This document shows positions 63,637 to 64,000 of a DNA stretch of 64,000 nucleotides, in pieces. The position numbers were made by a program, and so were the translations under genes. A model generated the notes under the pieces. That model saw only the letters and a program-made list of their open reading frames with translations, made no database searches and was not told the origin of the DNA. Origin of the DNA: Nitrospinota bacterium. GTDB lineage: Bacteria; Nitrospinota_A; UBA7883; JACRGQ01. Within the stretch, counting starts at the first letter, position 1. Each line of letters opens with the position of its first letter. The stretch is from the NCBI GenBank assembly GCA_029881495.1, contig JAOUMJ010000011.1, positions 16,206-80,205 on the forward strand, written 5' to 3'.

Positions 63637-64000
63637 TTAATATGCCTCCGCTTGGGCGTTTATGAGCCTGGTCTCCTGGCTGGTTTTTCTGGTCCACTGA
63701 ACCAAAATCCCGGTAAACAATACTGAAAGAATCGGACATATGGAAGCCATCGAAAGAATGCCAAATCCTTCGGTGGCGTCCATGGCGTTTCCGAATCCAA
63801 GGCCGAGAGCCAGAACCAGCGGGACGGTTATCGGACCGGTGGTTACCCCTGCGCTGTCCCATGCGATGTTAACAAATTCTTCTGTTGAAAAATAGGTGAG
63901 CACAAGAGCGAGAGCGTAGCTTGGAAGGAGCATATAGGCCAGCGGGATTTGGTATATGAGCTTCAATACGCCGAGCGAGATTCCAAAGCCGACGCCTATC
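63637..64000 (-). CDS. DUF1538 membrane transporter (C-terminal part)
   Basis: The gene runs off the right edge; about 121 residues are visible. The frame stays open to the edge (the residue at 63966 is an internal Leu, TTG). Hydrophobic helices with GVGFGISLGVLKLI, PLAYMLLPSYALALVLTYFS, SAGVTTGPITVPLVLALGLG and the closing GFGILSMASICPILSVLFTGI match DUF1538 integral membrane proteins. Such genes are often followed by P-II-like genes, as here. The substrate is not established. Confidence 0.82.
   Translation of the reverse strand, partial: IGVGFGISLGVLKLIYQIPLAYMLLPSYALALVLTYFSTEEFVNIAWDSAGVTTGPITVPLVLALGLGFGNAMDATEGFGILSMASICPILSVLFTGILVQWTRKTSQETRLINAQAEAY

Overview
The window is a 64-kb stretch of a Gram-negative (diderm) bacterial chromosome: it carries outer-membrane barrels, lipoboxes, OmpA, Wza/Wzc-type export proteins and MltG. 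Housekeeping genes include the futalosine menaquinone pathway (mqnE, mqnA), the MEP pathway (ispG), a three-domain A-adding-type tRNA nucleotidyltransferase, NrnA, a c-type-haem outer-membrane porin, CHASE2 cyclase and HD-GYP signalling, and flagellar-type genes. That mix fits a Desulfobacterota / Nitrospinota-like lineage better than gamma- or betaproteobacteria, but no rRNA is present and the taxonomic guess is weak. TTG and GTG starts backed by good Shine-Dalgarno sequences are common. I see no tRNA, rRNA, CRISPR array, transposase or prophage.

Layout. 0-2.3 kb: ybaB (partial), dnaX with an A10 slippery run, the SRP RNA, and short palindromic repeats. 2.3-8.5 kb: the DHH-CBS-nucleotidyltransferase fusion, then a tightly overlapping operon of three SAM-fold genes (isoprenylcysteine-type methyltransferase, exported isoaspartate methyltransferase, membrane spermidine-synthase-like protein). 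8.7-12.1 kb: ppa, mqnE, mqnA and a Tsx-like channel. 12.2-17.8 kb: hybrid histidine kinase, methyltransferase, SprT-like protease, mltG and a DjlA-like protein.

18-39 kb is the accessory, envelope-focused core. It holds a CxxCH-porin; a 1791-residue exported FecR / thrombospondin-type-3 megaprotein (31 near-perfect 22-residue calcium repeats plus a Trp repeat I do not recognise); an OmpA-barrel protein with its domains in reversed order; and an opposing CHASE2 adenylate cyclase / MshEN-like / TPR-lipoprotein operon. Next come a 15-residue-periodic alpha-solenoid protein (27 repeats), a barrel porin, Wza-like and Wzc-like proteins, a small membrane protein and a Wzy/WaaL-type ligase, which together look like an exopolysaccharide synthesis and export locus.

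39.5-43.8 kb: a REC-REC-HD-GYP c-di-GMP phosphodiesterase, then a sigma-28-type promoter ahead of a FliD-like cap protein with EF-hand-like calcium loops and two small coiled or unknown proteins. 43.8-54.4 kb: a long minus-strand run of housekeeping genes (thiC, rsmE, aminotransferase, STAS protein, lid-less Hsp70, queD, ispG, proS, DUF2231 / half-rubrerythrin / rubredoxin, nrnA). 54.8-58.3 kb: the nitrogen module glnB-amt-glnA with a sigma-54-like promoter. 58.3-64 kb: a receiver protein, a DsbA-like lipoprotein, an HTH regulator, a protein with a histone-H1-like tail, a YgiQ radical-SAM protein, and two P-II-like genes next to a DUF1538 transporter that runs off the window.

The best candidates for something undescribed are the FecR-TSP3 megaprotein with its neighbours and the pentadecapeptide solenoid at the head of the polysaccharide cluster.
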